Origin: Deltaproteobacteria bacterium
GTDB taxonomy: Bacteria; Desulfobacterota; DSM-4660; Desulfatiglandales; Desulfatiglandaceae
NCBI GenBank assembly: GCA_003646995.1
Contig: QMLZ01000018.1
Span: forward strand, 1-25,338
DNA length: 25,338 nt
Direction of reading: 5' to 3'
Every line of letters begins with the position of its first letter. The first letter of the stretch is position 1. Made by a program: the position numbers and the translations under genes. This document shows, in pieces, positions 16,224 to 24,086 of this stretch. The notes under the pieces are model-generated. The model did no database searches, was not told the DNA's origin, and worked only from the letters and a program-made list of their open reading frames with translations.

Positions 16224-18020
16224 ATGGGGACAAGACTAAGAAGTAAGAAGGTCGACAGGACACCTGGGTCAAGACAAACAAGCCCGCAGCATGCTCCCAT
16301 TGAGATTGCACCCATAGGCGAATCACTTTCAACAGTGAGCGTGCCCGCCGAGTTGGAACCCATCTTCCTAAGGGCTCAGAGCTATGTGCGGAAGTACTTC
16401 AGGGAAAAGAAGGAAGTGCCCGGCAAGGCCCAAATAGAGGTTTCGGGTGAGCGATATATTTTGGTTCGGGCGGCGTCCATGTCCAAGGAATTTTTCGACC
16501 TGGTTACATCCTTATACCAGGACAGGGGAATTGAAGAGGCACGGCGCGTTGCTTCCGGTTTTCTCTTTGATATGGCTCACGCAATTGGCAAGGCAGATGC
16601 CAGAAGCTTTTATCTAAAAATGAACGTGTCAAAGCCGGTGGAAAAGCTCTCTGCCGGGCCAATTCATTTCGCCTACACTGGATGGGCGTTTGTAAAAATT
16701 TTACCGGATTCCCATCCCTCGCCGGACGAGAATTACCTTCTTATATATGATCATCCATTCTCATTTGAAGCAGATACGTGGTTCAAGAGCGGAGAGAAGT
16801 CGGATTTCCCGGTCTGCATTATGAACGCAGGGTATTCATCCGGGTGGTGCGAGGAAAGCTTTGGATTGCCGCTGGTGGCTGTGGAAATAGAATGCCAGGC
16901 AAAGGGAGATGAGCACTGCAGGTTTGTTATGGCACCGCCTTCACGGATCGAAGAATACTTAAGCAAGTATAGCCCACACAGATACGCGAGATCCAGGGGT
17001 GGCGAACCCATCGCTATTCCTGAATTTTTTCAAAGAAAACGGCTTGAAGAAGAGCTGATCAGGCATCGGGACCATCTGGGAGACTTAGTCAAAGAGAGGA
17101 CAGAACGCCTTACCAGGATAAATGAGCGGCTACAGAGGGAGATAACGGTACGAGCGGAAGCTGAGAAGGCCCTGCAGAAAAGCGAAACTATGCTTAGGGC
17201 AATCTTTGATCAGACGTTTCAGTTTATCGCTGTACTCAAACTAGATGGAAGCGTTATAAAGGTGAACAAGACCGCCATGGACTTTGTTAATGCCAAGGAG
17301 GAAGAAATAAACGGCAGGCCGTTTTGGAAGACGCCTTGGTGGGCCCACTCGCCCAAGGAACAGGAGAGGCTCAAGAGGGCCATCAAGCAGGCCGCCACTG
17401 GAGAGCTCGTCAGGTTCGAGACTGAACACAGCCGGGCAGACGGTAAAAAAGTGAGCTTTGACTTTTCCGTTAAGCCGGTTAGAGATACCAATGGCAAGAT
17501 CGCGCTTCTGATTGCAGAAGGTAGAGATATTACGGCCCTCAAAAGCGCTGTGGAGGATTTACGGGCTAGGGAGATGGAGCTTCAGGTGCAATCAAAGCGG
17601 CTGGAGGAAGCAAATGTGGCCCTCAAGGTACTGCTGAAGCAAATGGAGAACAAGAAGAGGGAAGATGAGGAAAGCGTGCTTTCAAATGTTAGACAACTGG
17701 TATTTCCTTATCTCCAAAGGCTGAAGAGTAGCAATCTGGACAGGGACCAAAGGATTTTGCTTGACATGATAGAAAACAACTTAGGCCACATCACGTCACC
17801 CATGGTTAGACGCCTTTCCTCCAGTGTGCTCAATCTCACCCCTATGGAGATTCGAATATCGCAGCTGGTAAGGGAAGGGCTTTCCAACAAAGAGATTGCT
17901 GAAGTGCTGGGGACTTCACTGAATACAGTGACAACCCACCGATATAAAATAAGAACGAAACTGGGCTTGAAGAACAAAGGCATCAACCTGAGATCGTATC
18001 TCATGTCTTTGGAGGAATAG
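16224..18020 (+). CDS. Aromatic-sensor regulator: XylR_N/V4R + PAS + LuxR-type HTH
   Basis: This is a 598-residue cytoplasmic regulator. Residues ~66-155 resemble the XylR_N activator domain. Residues ~165-237 are a V4R (4-vinyl reductase) domain, with the Gly/Cys motif NAGYSSGWCEESFG and the Cys pair in CQAKGDEHC. In XylR/DmpR these domains bind aromatic effectors. A coiled coil follows (~268-320), then a PAS domain (~322-437, ending GRDIT), a second coiled coil (~438-480) and a C-terminal LuxR HTH (~537-595; LTPMEIRISQLVREGLSNKE and NTVTTHRYKIRTKL). No AAA+ sigma-54 domain and no membrane segment are present. It probably senses a pathway aromatic and activates the neighbouring operons. A G-rich ribosome-binding site precedes the ATG. 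Confidence 0.88.
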   Translation: MGTRLRSKKVDRTPGSRQTSPQHAPIEIAPIGESLSTVSVPAELEPIFLRAQSYVRKYFREKKEVPGKAQIEVSGERYILVRAASMSKEFFDLVTSLYQDRGIEEARRVASGFLFDMAHAIGKADARSFYLKMNVSKPVEKLSAGPIHFAYTGWAFVKILPDSHPSPDENYLLIYDHPFSFEADTWFKSGEKSDFPVCIMNAGYSSGWCEESFGLPLVAVEIECQAKGDEHCRFVMAPPSRIEEYLSKYSPHRYARSRGGEPIAIPEFFQRKRLEEELIRHRDHLGDLVKERTERLTRINERLQREITVRAEAEKALQKSETMLRAIFDQTFQFIAVLKLDGSVIKVNKTAMDFVNAKEEEINGRPFWKTPWWAHSPKEQERLKRAIKQAATGELVRFETEHSRADGKKVSFDFSVKPVRDTNGKIALLIAEGRDITALKSAVEDLRAREMELQVQSKRLEEANVALKVLLKQMENKKREDEESVLSNVRQLVFPYLQRLKSSNLDRDQRILLDMIENNLGHITSPMVRRLSSSVLNLTPMEIRISQLVREGLSNKEIAEVLGTSLNTVTTHRYKIRTKLGLKNKGINLRSYLMSLEE

Positions 18021-18044
18021 TTATTTTTCCTCACTATTTTGTAA

Positions 18045-18073
18045 TTGAAATAATAGTCTTGATCTAATATATT
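18045..18073 (+). promoter_or_regulatory. Sigma-70-like promoter for serA operon
   Basis: TTGAAA at 18045-18050 and TATATT at 18068-18073 are separated by 17 bases, close to the housekeeping consensus (TTGACA/TATAAT). The stretch is AT-rich against its surroundings. Transcription would start near 18080, giving a leader of about 185 bases before the serA ATG. Confidence 0.6.
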
Positions 18074-18079
18074 CTTTCC

Positions 18080-18264
18080 CTTACAAGGCTGTTTAGAAAG
18101 AAGAGGGTTGGTGCCTTGTTTTTCAATACATTTATCCCATTGGTGCGAATAGATATTTTCACCAAGGCAACTGAATAGTGGTGCCTGCGGAAGGGGAAAG
18201 GATTCCCCTTCCGTAATTTTTAGGCAGTAACCTGAGAGCCTTGGTTGAAAGGAGGGGGGGCGGA
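18080..18264 (+). promoter_or_regulatory. Structured 5' leader of serA with alternative pairings
   Basis: Three helices compete for shared strands. Helix A pairs ACAAGGC (18083-18089) with GCCTTGT (18113-18119). Helix B pairs TGCCTTG (18112-18118) with CAAGGCA (18163-18169). Helix C pairs ACCAAGGC (18161-18168) with GCCTTGGT (18238-18245), and can be extended by TTTC/GAAA past one bulged T right up to the ribosome-binding site at 18251. A and B exclude each other, as do B and C. C encloses the terminator-like hairpin at 18188-18213. This is the layout expected of an attenuator or riboswitch-like control of the serA-trpB2-ior-serC genes. No known riboswitch or T-box consensus was recognised. 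Confidence 0.5.
18188..18221 (+). terminator. Rho-independent-type terminator hairpin in the serA leader
   Basis: An 11-bp perfect stem (18188-18198 with 18203-18213) with a 4-base AGGA loop is followed by TAATTTTT (18214-18221). A further TGCCT/AGGCA pair (18182-18186 with 18222-18226) could close around it. It may simply end transcripts of the upstream regulator. If the promoter at 18045 is real, however, it lies inside the serA leader and would act as an attenuator. Confidence 0.7.
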
Positions 18265-19845
18265 ATGAGAGTCTTGGTAAGCGATAATCTTAGTAAGGTT
18301 GGTATAGAGATATTTGAGAATACCCCCGGGATTGACGTTGATGTGAACACCGGTCTCACGCCTGAGGAGCTCAAGTCGATCATTAAAGACTATGATGCAC
18401 TTGTAATCAGGAGTGCCACGAAGGTGACAGCGGAGATTATCGCCGCAGCCGACAGGTTAAAGGTTATAGGCCGGGCAGGCATTGGACTCGACAATGTTGA
18501 CATTCCTGCGGCTACCCAGCGCGGAATCGTGGTAATGAACACCCCGGAAGGGAATACCGTTACTACGGCAGAGCATACTATCGCCATGATGATGGCACTA
18601 TCAAGGAATATACCTCAGGCTACCGCATCATTAAAGGCAGGAAGGTGGGAAAAGAAAAAGCTCCAGGGGAAAGAACTTTTTAACAAGACTCTGGGAATAA
18701 TTGGGGCAGGTCATATAGGGAGAATAGTGGCGGACAGAGCAAAAGGCCTGAAGATGAAAGTAATCGTGTATGATCCCTATGTTAAGCCAGAGGTGCTGAG
18801 TGAGCTTGGAGCGGAAGGCGTGGACTTTGAAGAGCTCTTGCGGCGGTCCGACTACATTACGATTCATACGCCCAAAACACCTGAAACCACCAATCTCATA
18901 AAAAAGGAAACACTGGCCAAAATGAAAAAAGGTGCCATGCTGATCAACTGCGCGAGGGGAGGCATCGTTAACGAGGATGATCTTTATGATGCCTTAGCCT
19001 CCGGTCACCTTGCAGGAGCCGCCCTTGATGTTTTCTCAACAGAGCCGCCAGGTAAGATCAAGCTCATGGAACTTGACAACTTCATTTGTACGCCTCATCT
19101 TGGTGCTTCGACCAAGGAAGCGCAGGACAATGTGGCGAGGGATGTGGCCAACCAGATCGTGGCGTATTTGCTGGAGGGAACAGTCACCAATGCAGTTAAC
19201 GTGCCGAGTATCAGCGGCGAACTGGTGAAGATACTGAGGCCTTTTGCGGTTTTGGCCGAGAAAATGGGTTTGCTCCAGGCTCAGTTGGCCGAAAACGCGA
19301 TTCGAGAGATCGAAATCAAATATGCCGGGGGCGTTTCTCGCTATGATTCACGACCTCTTACCGCTGCATTGCTCAAGGGGATATTGACCCCGGCTCTGAA
19401 AGATGAAGTGAACTTCGTGAACGCACCGGTTATTGCATCGGAAAGAGGGATAAAGGTTGTGGAATCCAAGACAGAGACCTCTGAGAATTTTGCAAGTCTC
19501 GTGGTGACAAGAATAAAAACTTCTGACGGCGAGCACATTGTTTCGGGGACAGTGTTTGGTAAGAATATCCCAAGGATACTCAGGATAAATGATTTTTACT
19601 TGGAGGCCTTCCCGGAGGGGCACAACCTTCTTATAAAGAACAGGGACGTACCAGGGATCATTGGAGCTGTCACATCAACCTTGGGCAACAACGGATATAA
19701 CATAAGTCGTATGCATGTGGGTCAGGATAAGGAAAAGGGTGAAAATGGTGTTTTTTTGGCCACTGACTCTCCTGTAACCGACGACGTATTGTCGCAGATT
19801 AAAAACATTCAGGATGTACTGTCGGTCAAGAGGATCGACCTTTAG
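18265..19845 (+). CDS. serA: D-3-phosphoglycerate dehydrogenase
   Basis: SerA oxidises 3-phosphoglycerate to 3-phosphohydroxypyruvate with NAD+, the first step to phosphoserine and serine. I place the start at ATG 18265 (526 residues), as MRVLVSDNLS matches the family N-terminus and GGAGGGGGG precedes it. The Rossmann motif GIIGAGHIGR is at ~144-153. The catalytic Arg lies in INCARGG, the Glu in FSTEPP and the His in CTPHLGAST. Residues ~310-445 are the allosteric substrate-binding domain, and the last ~75 residues are an ACT domain with RDVPGIIGAVTS and YNISRM, the site where serine inhibits many family members. It heads the run to serC. With no serB here, the product may go to phosphoserine for the TrpB2 neighbour. 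Confidence 0.95.
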   Translation: MRVLVSDNLSKVGIEIFENTPGIDVDVNTGLTPEELKSIIKDYDALVIRSATKVTAEIIAAADRLKVIGRAGIGLDNVDIPAATQRGIVVMNTPEGNTVTTAEHTIAMMMALSRNIPQATASLKAGRWEKKKLQGKELFNKTLGIIGAGHIGRIVADRAKGLKMKVIVYDPYVKPEVLSELGAEGVDFEELLRRSDYITIHTPKTPETTNLIKKETLAKMKKGAMLINCARGGIVNEDDLYDALASGHLAGAALDVFSTEPPGKIKLMELDNFICTPHLGASTKEAQDNVARDVANQIVAYLLEGTVTNAVNVPSISGELVKILRPFAVLAEKMGLLQAQLAENAIREIEIKYAGGVSRYDSRPLTAALLKGILTPALKDEVNFVNAPVIASERGIKVVESKTETSENFASLVVTRIKTSDGEHIVSGTVFGKNIPRILRINDFYLEAFPEGHNLLIKNRDVPGIIGAVTSTLGNNGYNISRMHVGQDKEKGENGVFLATDSPVTDDVLSQIKNIQDVLSVKRIDL

Positions 19846-19860
19846 TTTTGGGTTTAGGGC

Positions 19861-19902
19861 TGCCTGCATTGCAGGCATAGATACAAAACTAATTTTTATT
19901 AG
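19861..19902 (+). other. Two small inverted repeats between serA and trpB2
   Basis: TGCCTGCATTGCAGGCA (19861-19877) is a near-perfect palindrome, and CTAATTTTTATTAG (19889-19902) is a weaker one ending at the trpB2 ribosome-binding site (AAGGAGGAG, from 19903). The second contains five T residues, so the pair could cause partial termination or adjust trpB2 translation. Function is not known. Confidence 0.45.
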
Positions 19903-19913
19903 AAGGAGGAGTC

Positions 19914-21290
19914 ATGGAATCAAAAAAGATTGTACTGCCCGAATCAGAATTGCCGCGCCAATGGTACAACATCCTGCCAGACATGCCGACGCCATTAGAG
20001 CCGCCGCTCCACCCTGGAACCGGTCAGCCGGTAGGCCCCGAGGACCTGTCGCCCATTTTTCCTATGCCACTTATTGAGCAGGAGGTGAGCCAGGACAGAT
20101 GGATTGATATTCCCGAAGAGGTCTTGGAGAAGTATCTCATCTGGAGGCCCACCCCGCTTTACAGGGCTTACAACCTGGAGAAGTATCTAGAAACCCCGGC
20201 AAAGATCTATTTCAAGAATGAAGGAGTGAGCCCCGCGGGCAGCCACAAACCCAACACGGCCCTTGCCCAGGCCTACTACAACAAGATCTCAGGAACCAAA
20301 CGTATCACTACTGAAACCGGTGCCGGCCAATGGGGTAGCGCCCTTTCCTTCTGCTGCTCTCTGTTTGGTCTCGAATGCAAGGTTTTTATGGTGAAGGTGA
20401 GTTACAACCAAAAGCCATACCGAAGGATCATGATGGAGACATGGGGGGCAACATGCGTGGCAAGTCCAAGTGAAGAGACCGAAGCCGGGCGCAAGATCCT
20501 TGCCGAGAACCCTGACTCCCCTGGGAGCTTGGGAATCGCCATCAGCGAGGCAGTGGAAGCTGCAGTAATGGATGAGACCACCAAGTATTCCTTAGGTAGC
20601 GTTCTTAACCATGTAATGCTCCACCAGACCATAAACGGCCTGGAGACACAAAAGCAAATGGCTATTGCTGGAGACTATCCAGACGTGATCATAGGCTGTG
20701 CAGGAGGGGGAAGCAACTTTGCCGGCAATGCGTTGCCATTTGTAAGGGACAAGATCAATGGAAAAGACATTGACATCATAGGTGTTGAGCCCGCATCCTG
20801 TCCCACCATGACCAAGGGACCATTTGCATATGATTTCGGAGATACTGTGCAGATGACACCTCTGCTGCCGATGTATACCCTAGGTCACAGTTTTGTGCCG
20901 GAACCCATTCACGCAGGTGGCTTGAGATATCATGGTATGGCCCCGATAATCAGCCAATTGGTGTTGGATGGATTAATTAGGCCCGTTGCCGTTCCGCAGC
21001 TTGAGACCTTTAAAGCAGGGATCATTTTTGCGAGGACTGAAGGGTTCATCAGTGCTCCCGAGACGGACCACGCGATAGCCGTTGTTATACGGGAGGCATT
21101 AAAGGCAAAAGAGGAAGGCAAAGAGAAGGTAATCCTGTTTAATTGGAGCGGGCATGGTCTTGTGGATATGGCAGCTTATGAGGCATATCTCCACGGCAAG
21201 CTCGCTGATCACGAGTTGCCCGAGGAAGAAGTTCAAAGAGCGCTTAAGGATATTGAACCTCTTCCCAAGCCCAAACAAGCAACCAAGTAG
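19914..21290 (+). CDS. trpB: Tryptophan synthase beta-like, TrpB2 type
   Basis: This 458-residue PLP enzyme condenses indole with serine or O-phosphoserine to form tryptophan. The PLP lysine is in AGSHKPNTA (Lys112). The catalytic Glu is in ETGAGQWG (Glu134), where TrpB1 has ETGAGQHG. The phosphate loop is [10 protein letters not shown] (262-271). The N-terminal extension, the HAGGLRYHG segment and the length mark the TrpB2 clade, which acts without a TrpA partner; no trpA is present here. Characterised archaeal TrpB2 is reported to prefer O-phosphoserine, the product of SerA and SerC encoded on either side. The usual view is indole salvage; here it may be the entry step of indole catabolism. 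ATG 19914 follows AAGGAGGAG. Confidence 0.93.
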   Translation: MESKKIVLPESELPRQWYNILPDMPTPLEPPLHPGTGQPVGPEDLSPIFPMPLIEQEVSQDRWIDIPEEVLEKYLIWRPTPLYRAYNLEKYLETPAKIYFKNEGVSPAGSHKPNTALAQAYYNKISGTKRITTETGAGQWGSALSFCCSLFGLECKVFMVKVSYNQKPYRRIMMETWGATCVASPSEETEAGRKILAENPDSPGSLGIAISEAVEAAVMDETTKYSLGSVLNHVMLHQTINGLETQKQMAIAGDYPDVIIGCAGGGSNFAGNALPFVRDKINGKDIDIIGVEPASCPTMTKGPFAYDFGDTVQMTPLLPMYTLGHSFVPEPIHAGGLRYHGMAPIISQLVLDGLIRPVAVPQLETFKAGIIFARTEGFISAPETDHAIAVVIREALKAKEEGKEKVILFNWSGHGLVDMAAYEAYLHGKLADHELPEEEVQRALKDIEPLPKPKQATK

Positions 21291-21319
21291 TGAGTATACC
21301 TTTTTGAATATTATCAGTG

Positions 21320-21343
21320 CCGGAGGCCCATTCGGGCCCCCGG
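21320..21343 (+). other. GC-rich hairpin between trpB2 and the small gene
   Basis: CCGGAGGCCC (21320-21329) pairs with GGGCCCCCGG (21334-21343) around an ATTC loop, with one A-C mismatch. No T-run follows, so it is unlikely to terminate efficiently. It may mark an mRNA processing or stability point inside the operon. Confidence 0.5.
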
Positions 21344-21364
21344 CCCTTCGCACTTGAGGAAAAC

Positions 21365-21646
21365 ATGGACAAGCCAATTAAACCCCCGGGAGATGATTTT
21401 AACATCAGGTGTCCCAGGTTGGGCCATCAGATCTTTTTTTCATATTGTGTTTCAGAAAATTACGGAGAGCCATGCTTCAAGATCATTGATTGCTGGCACC
21501 GTCACTTTGATGTTGAGACGTATCTACAAGAACATTTGAGTGCCGAGCAGTGGGATAAGCTGGTAAATCGCCCAGCTAAACCGAAGGTATTGTCACTCGT
21601 GGAGTTGATTGAACAGGCGAAAAAAAGGAAGAAAGAAGTGGAATGA
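21365..21646 (+). CDS. Small Cys-containing protein of unknown function, translationally coupled to iorA
   Basis: This 93-residue soluble protein starts at ATG 21365 (TGAGGA upstream; the frame is open further back, but that part lies in the hairpin). The N-terminal half holds four Cys in the pattern C-x11-C-x8-C-x5-C-W (RCPRLGHQ, SYC, PCFKI, DCWH) with nearby His residues, suggesting zinc or iron-sulfur binding. The C-terminal third is helical and basic (QAKKRKKEVE). Its stop overlaps the iorA start (ATGATGA), so the two are probably made together. I do not recognise a characterised family. It could be an accessory or assembly factor for IorAB, or a regulator; both are guesses. Confidence 0.75.
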   Translation: MDKPIKPPGDDFNIRCPRLGHQIFFSYCVSENYGEPCFKIIDCWHRHFDVETYLQEHLSAEQWDKLVNRPAKPKVLSLVELIEQAKKRKKEVE

Positions 21647-23502
21647 TGAAAAAACAAATATTATTGGGAAATGAGGCGATTGCGCTGGGATTACTGGAGG
21701 GAGGTTGCCAGATTCTCACTTCTTACCCGGGCACGCCAAGTTCAGAAATACTTCCCGGGGCAGTAAAGCTAATCAAGTCAGAGGGACTAAATACCTATAC
21801 AGAATGGTCCACTAATGAAAAGGTCGCACTGGACAATGCCTTTGCAGCAGCCATAGCAGGCAAAAGAGCTGCATGTTGCATGAAACAAGTGGGTCTTAAT
21901 GTAGCAGCTGACTCTTTGATGAGCGCAGCGTACCTAGGCACTGTGGGTGCGCTAGTTATAATTTCCTGCGATGACCCGGGCCCCCATTCCTCCCAAACCG
22001 AACAAGACAGCCGCCTGATGGCGCGGTTGGCTAAGGTACCGGTTTTAGACCCTTCCACTGCTGAGGAAGCAAGACTCATGGCGAAATTCGCTTTGGATCT
22101 TAGCGAAGAGTATAAGGTGCCTGTCGTACTGAGGCCGGCAATAAGGGTCTGTCATGCCAGACAAGATATAACTTGGGAAAAACTGCACAGCAATGACACC
22201 AGTGCCTCTTTTGAAAAGGATCCCACACATTGGGCAGCAACCCCACGGTTTCGTTATCTTCTCCATAAGGAGCTGAACAAGAAGCTACAGGAGATGTCAC
22301 GTAGGTTTGACACTCTTAAGCAATTTAATTTCCATAACCTGCAAGAAGGTAAATCTTACAATTTGGGCATCATAGCAGGTGGGGTGCCGTATGCCGTTGT
22401 CAGGGATATATTGGCTGAAGAGGATAGAGATGATATTGCAGTGTTAAAGATAGGAACTCCTTACCCATTTCCTGAAAGACTTGCACAAGAATTTGTAAAT
22501 GCATGTGAGAAGATTTTGGTGCTGGAGGAGACCGATACGGTTATTGAATACTTTCTAAGAGACAGGCAAAAGGTATTGGGAAGGCTCTCGGGCCATGTGC
22601 CACAAGAAGGGGAGTTGGTCCCTGATGTTATCTATGAGATTATCGACAAGACTTTTAAGGAAAGGGGTATGGAACCTTTGAGCGATCAGATGGACCGCTC
22701 GGCCATGGAGCTTGTTGGAAGCCTTGACCTGCCGGTGCGCAGGCCTACTTTATGCCCGGGTTGCCCCCATAGGGCATCGTTTTTCTCCATAAAAAAGGCC
22801 AAGCCCAAAGCGATCTTCACTTCCGATATCGGCTGTTACACACTTGGTCTTAATCTGGGAGGGGTGGACACATGCCTTGATATGGGTGCCGCCATAACCA
22901 TGGCCTCGGGTTTTTATCATGCCTTTGCCCAGGACGGAATTGAGCAACCCGTGGTTGCGACCATAGGGGATTCCACATTTTACCACTCAGGGACAGCAGG
23001 GTTGCTAAACGCCGTGTATAATGGATCAAGATTTGTCCTTGTCATACTAGACAATGAGATAACCGCCATGACGGGTATGCAGCCAACGCCCGGCCTCGGC
23101 GTTAGGGCTGACGGGTCTAAGGGTAGACAGATAGCCCTGGAGCAGGTAGTTAGGGGCTGTGGAGTAGATTTTGTGGAGGTTGTGGATCCCTATGACATAA
23201 AAGCAATGACAAATGTTGTGAAAAAGGCTGCCCAGTACGTAGCAGAGCCGGAAGGAGGCATAGCTGTTATTATAGCACGGCACCCCTGCGTTATCGCCTA
23301 TAGGTCTGAGGCCATTCCAGAGCCCAAACGCATAACCATTACGGAAGACTGTGTTGAATGTAACCTTTGCATAGAAAAATTTGAATGCCCCGCCCTTTAC
23401 AGAGACGAAGAGCTTGGGCGCACGGCTGTAAATCCTGTTCTTTGCACTGGTTGCGGAGTTTGTATAGAAGTGTGTCCAAAAGGCGCCATTGTGGAGGCTT
23501 AG
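21643..23502 (+). CDS. iorA: Indolepyruvate:ferredoxin oxidoreductase alpha subunit
   Basis: This 619-residue subunit of the arylpyruvate:ferredoxin oxidoreductase converts indolepyruvate (also phenyl- and hydroxyphenylpyruvate) plus CoA to aryl-acetyl-CoA and CO2, reducing ferredoxin. The pyrimidine domain begins with TSYPGTPSSE (26-35). CPGCPHRASF (371-380) precedes the TPP domain, which runs from GDSTFYHSG (442-450) to NAVYNG and LDNEITAMTG (469-478). The C-terminus carries two [4Fe-4S] sites: Cys570, 573, 576, 582 and Cys601, 604, 607, 611. Either ATG 21643 or ATG 21646 may be used. The complex is oxygen-sensitive and cytoplasmic. It can run backwards to make arylpyruvates from aryl-acetyl-CoA, so direction depends on physiology. 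Confidence 0.96.
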   Translation: MMKKQILLGNEAIALGLLEGGCQILTSYPGTPSSEILPGAVKLIKSEGLNTYTEWSTNEKVALDNAFAAAIAGKRAACCMKQVGLNVAADSLMSAAYLGTVGALVIISCDDPGPHSSQTEQDSRLMARLAKVPVLDPSTAEEARLMAKFALDLSEEYKVPVVLRPAIRVCHARQDITWEKLHSNDTSASFEKDPTHWAATPRFRYLLHKELNKKLQEMSRRFDTLKQFNFHNLQEGKSYNLGIIAGGVPYAVVRDILAEEDRDDIAVLKIGTPYPFPERLAQEFVNACEKILVLEETDTVIEYFLRDRQKVLGRLSGHVPQEGELVPDVIYEIIDKTFKERGMEPLSDQMDRSAMELVGSLDLPVRRPTLCPGCPHRASFFSIKKAKPKAIFTSDIGCYTLGLNLGGVDTCLDMGAAITMASGFYHAFAQDGIEQPVVATIGDSTFYHSGTAGLLNAVYNGSRFVLVILDNEITAMTGMQPTPGLGVRADGSKGRQIALEQVVRGCGVDFVEVVDPYDIKAMTNVVKKAAQYVAEPEGGIAVIIARHPCVIAYRSEAIPEPKRITITEDCVECNLCIEKFECPALYRDEELGRTAVNPVLCTGCGVCIEVCPKGAIVEA

Positions 23503-23509
23503 CAACTAT

Positions 23510-24070
23510 ATGGAAACAACAAACATTATTCTTTGCGGATTAGGTGGACAGGGTGTTCTGTTTATGACAAGAATATTGGCCGAGACCGCTATGCATAGGG
23601 GACAGAAGGTCGTTGGTGCCGAGACACATGGGATGGCTCAGAGAGGAGGGTCCGTAATTTCTCATCTGCGTCTTGGCGAGGCTGAAGGAAGTCTTATTAG
23701 GTCTGGTACAGCCCATTATCTTCTTGCCCTTGATGAGCATGAGGCGTATAGATATCTTCCATTTCTTGCAAAAGGAGGTAAGCTCTACGTTAATGTGGAG
23801 CCCGGCATGTTTCCAAGACCGGAGGTAGGTGCCCACATTAAATCCAATAAAATTGTTTATCGATGTGTTGCGGCTACCAAGATTGCCCTGGATCTGGGAG
23901 CACCCATGTCAACAAATCTTGCCCTTTTGGGCTATTTTGCGGGATTTGATGACGGCCCATTCTCTGGTAGAGAAATAAGACAGACCGTGGAAAGGGTCAG
24001 TCCAGAGCGGTTCAGGGAAATGAATTTAAAGGTATTTGATTCAAGTCTTGAAACCGGAGAGAGAACCTAG
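23510..24070 (+). CDS. iorB: Indolepyruvate:ferredoxin oxidoreductase beta subunit
   Basis: This 186-residue gamma-type domain subunit completes IorAB. It shows the family N-terminus CGLGGQGVLFMTRILAE and the ETHGMAQRGGSVISHLR motif that closes over TPP/CoA. ATG 23510 lies 7 bp after the iorA stop, with GGAGG inside the end of iorA. An earlier TTG in the same frame would overlap iorA and is less likely. The size is normal for IorB. Confidence 0.95.
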   Translation: METTNIILCGLGGQGVLFMTRILAETAMHRGQKVVGAETHGMAQRGGSVISHLRLGEAEGSLIRSGTAHYLLALDEHEAYRYLPFLAKGGKLYVNVEPGMFPRPEVGAHIKSNKIVYRCVAATKIALDLGAPMSTNLALLGYFAGFDDGPFSGREIRQTVERVSPERFREMNLKVFDSSLETGERT

Positions 24071-24086
24071 GAACAAGGAGGGTTGA

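Noticed and set aside
18111..18152. Leader peptide in the serA leader (13 codons from GTG, one Trp, two Cys)
   Set aside because: The start is GTG with a weak ribosome-binding site, and there are no tandem Trp or Ser codons. It is noted only as a remote alternative for attenuation.
18074..18264. T-box or known tryptophan riboswitch
   Set aside because: No AGGGTGGNACCGCG-like T-box sequence is present, and I recognised no known riboswitch core.
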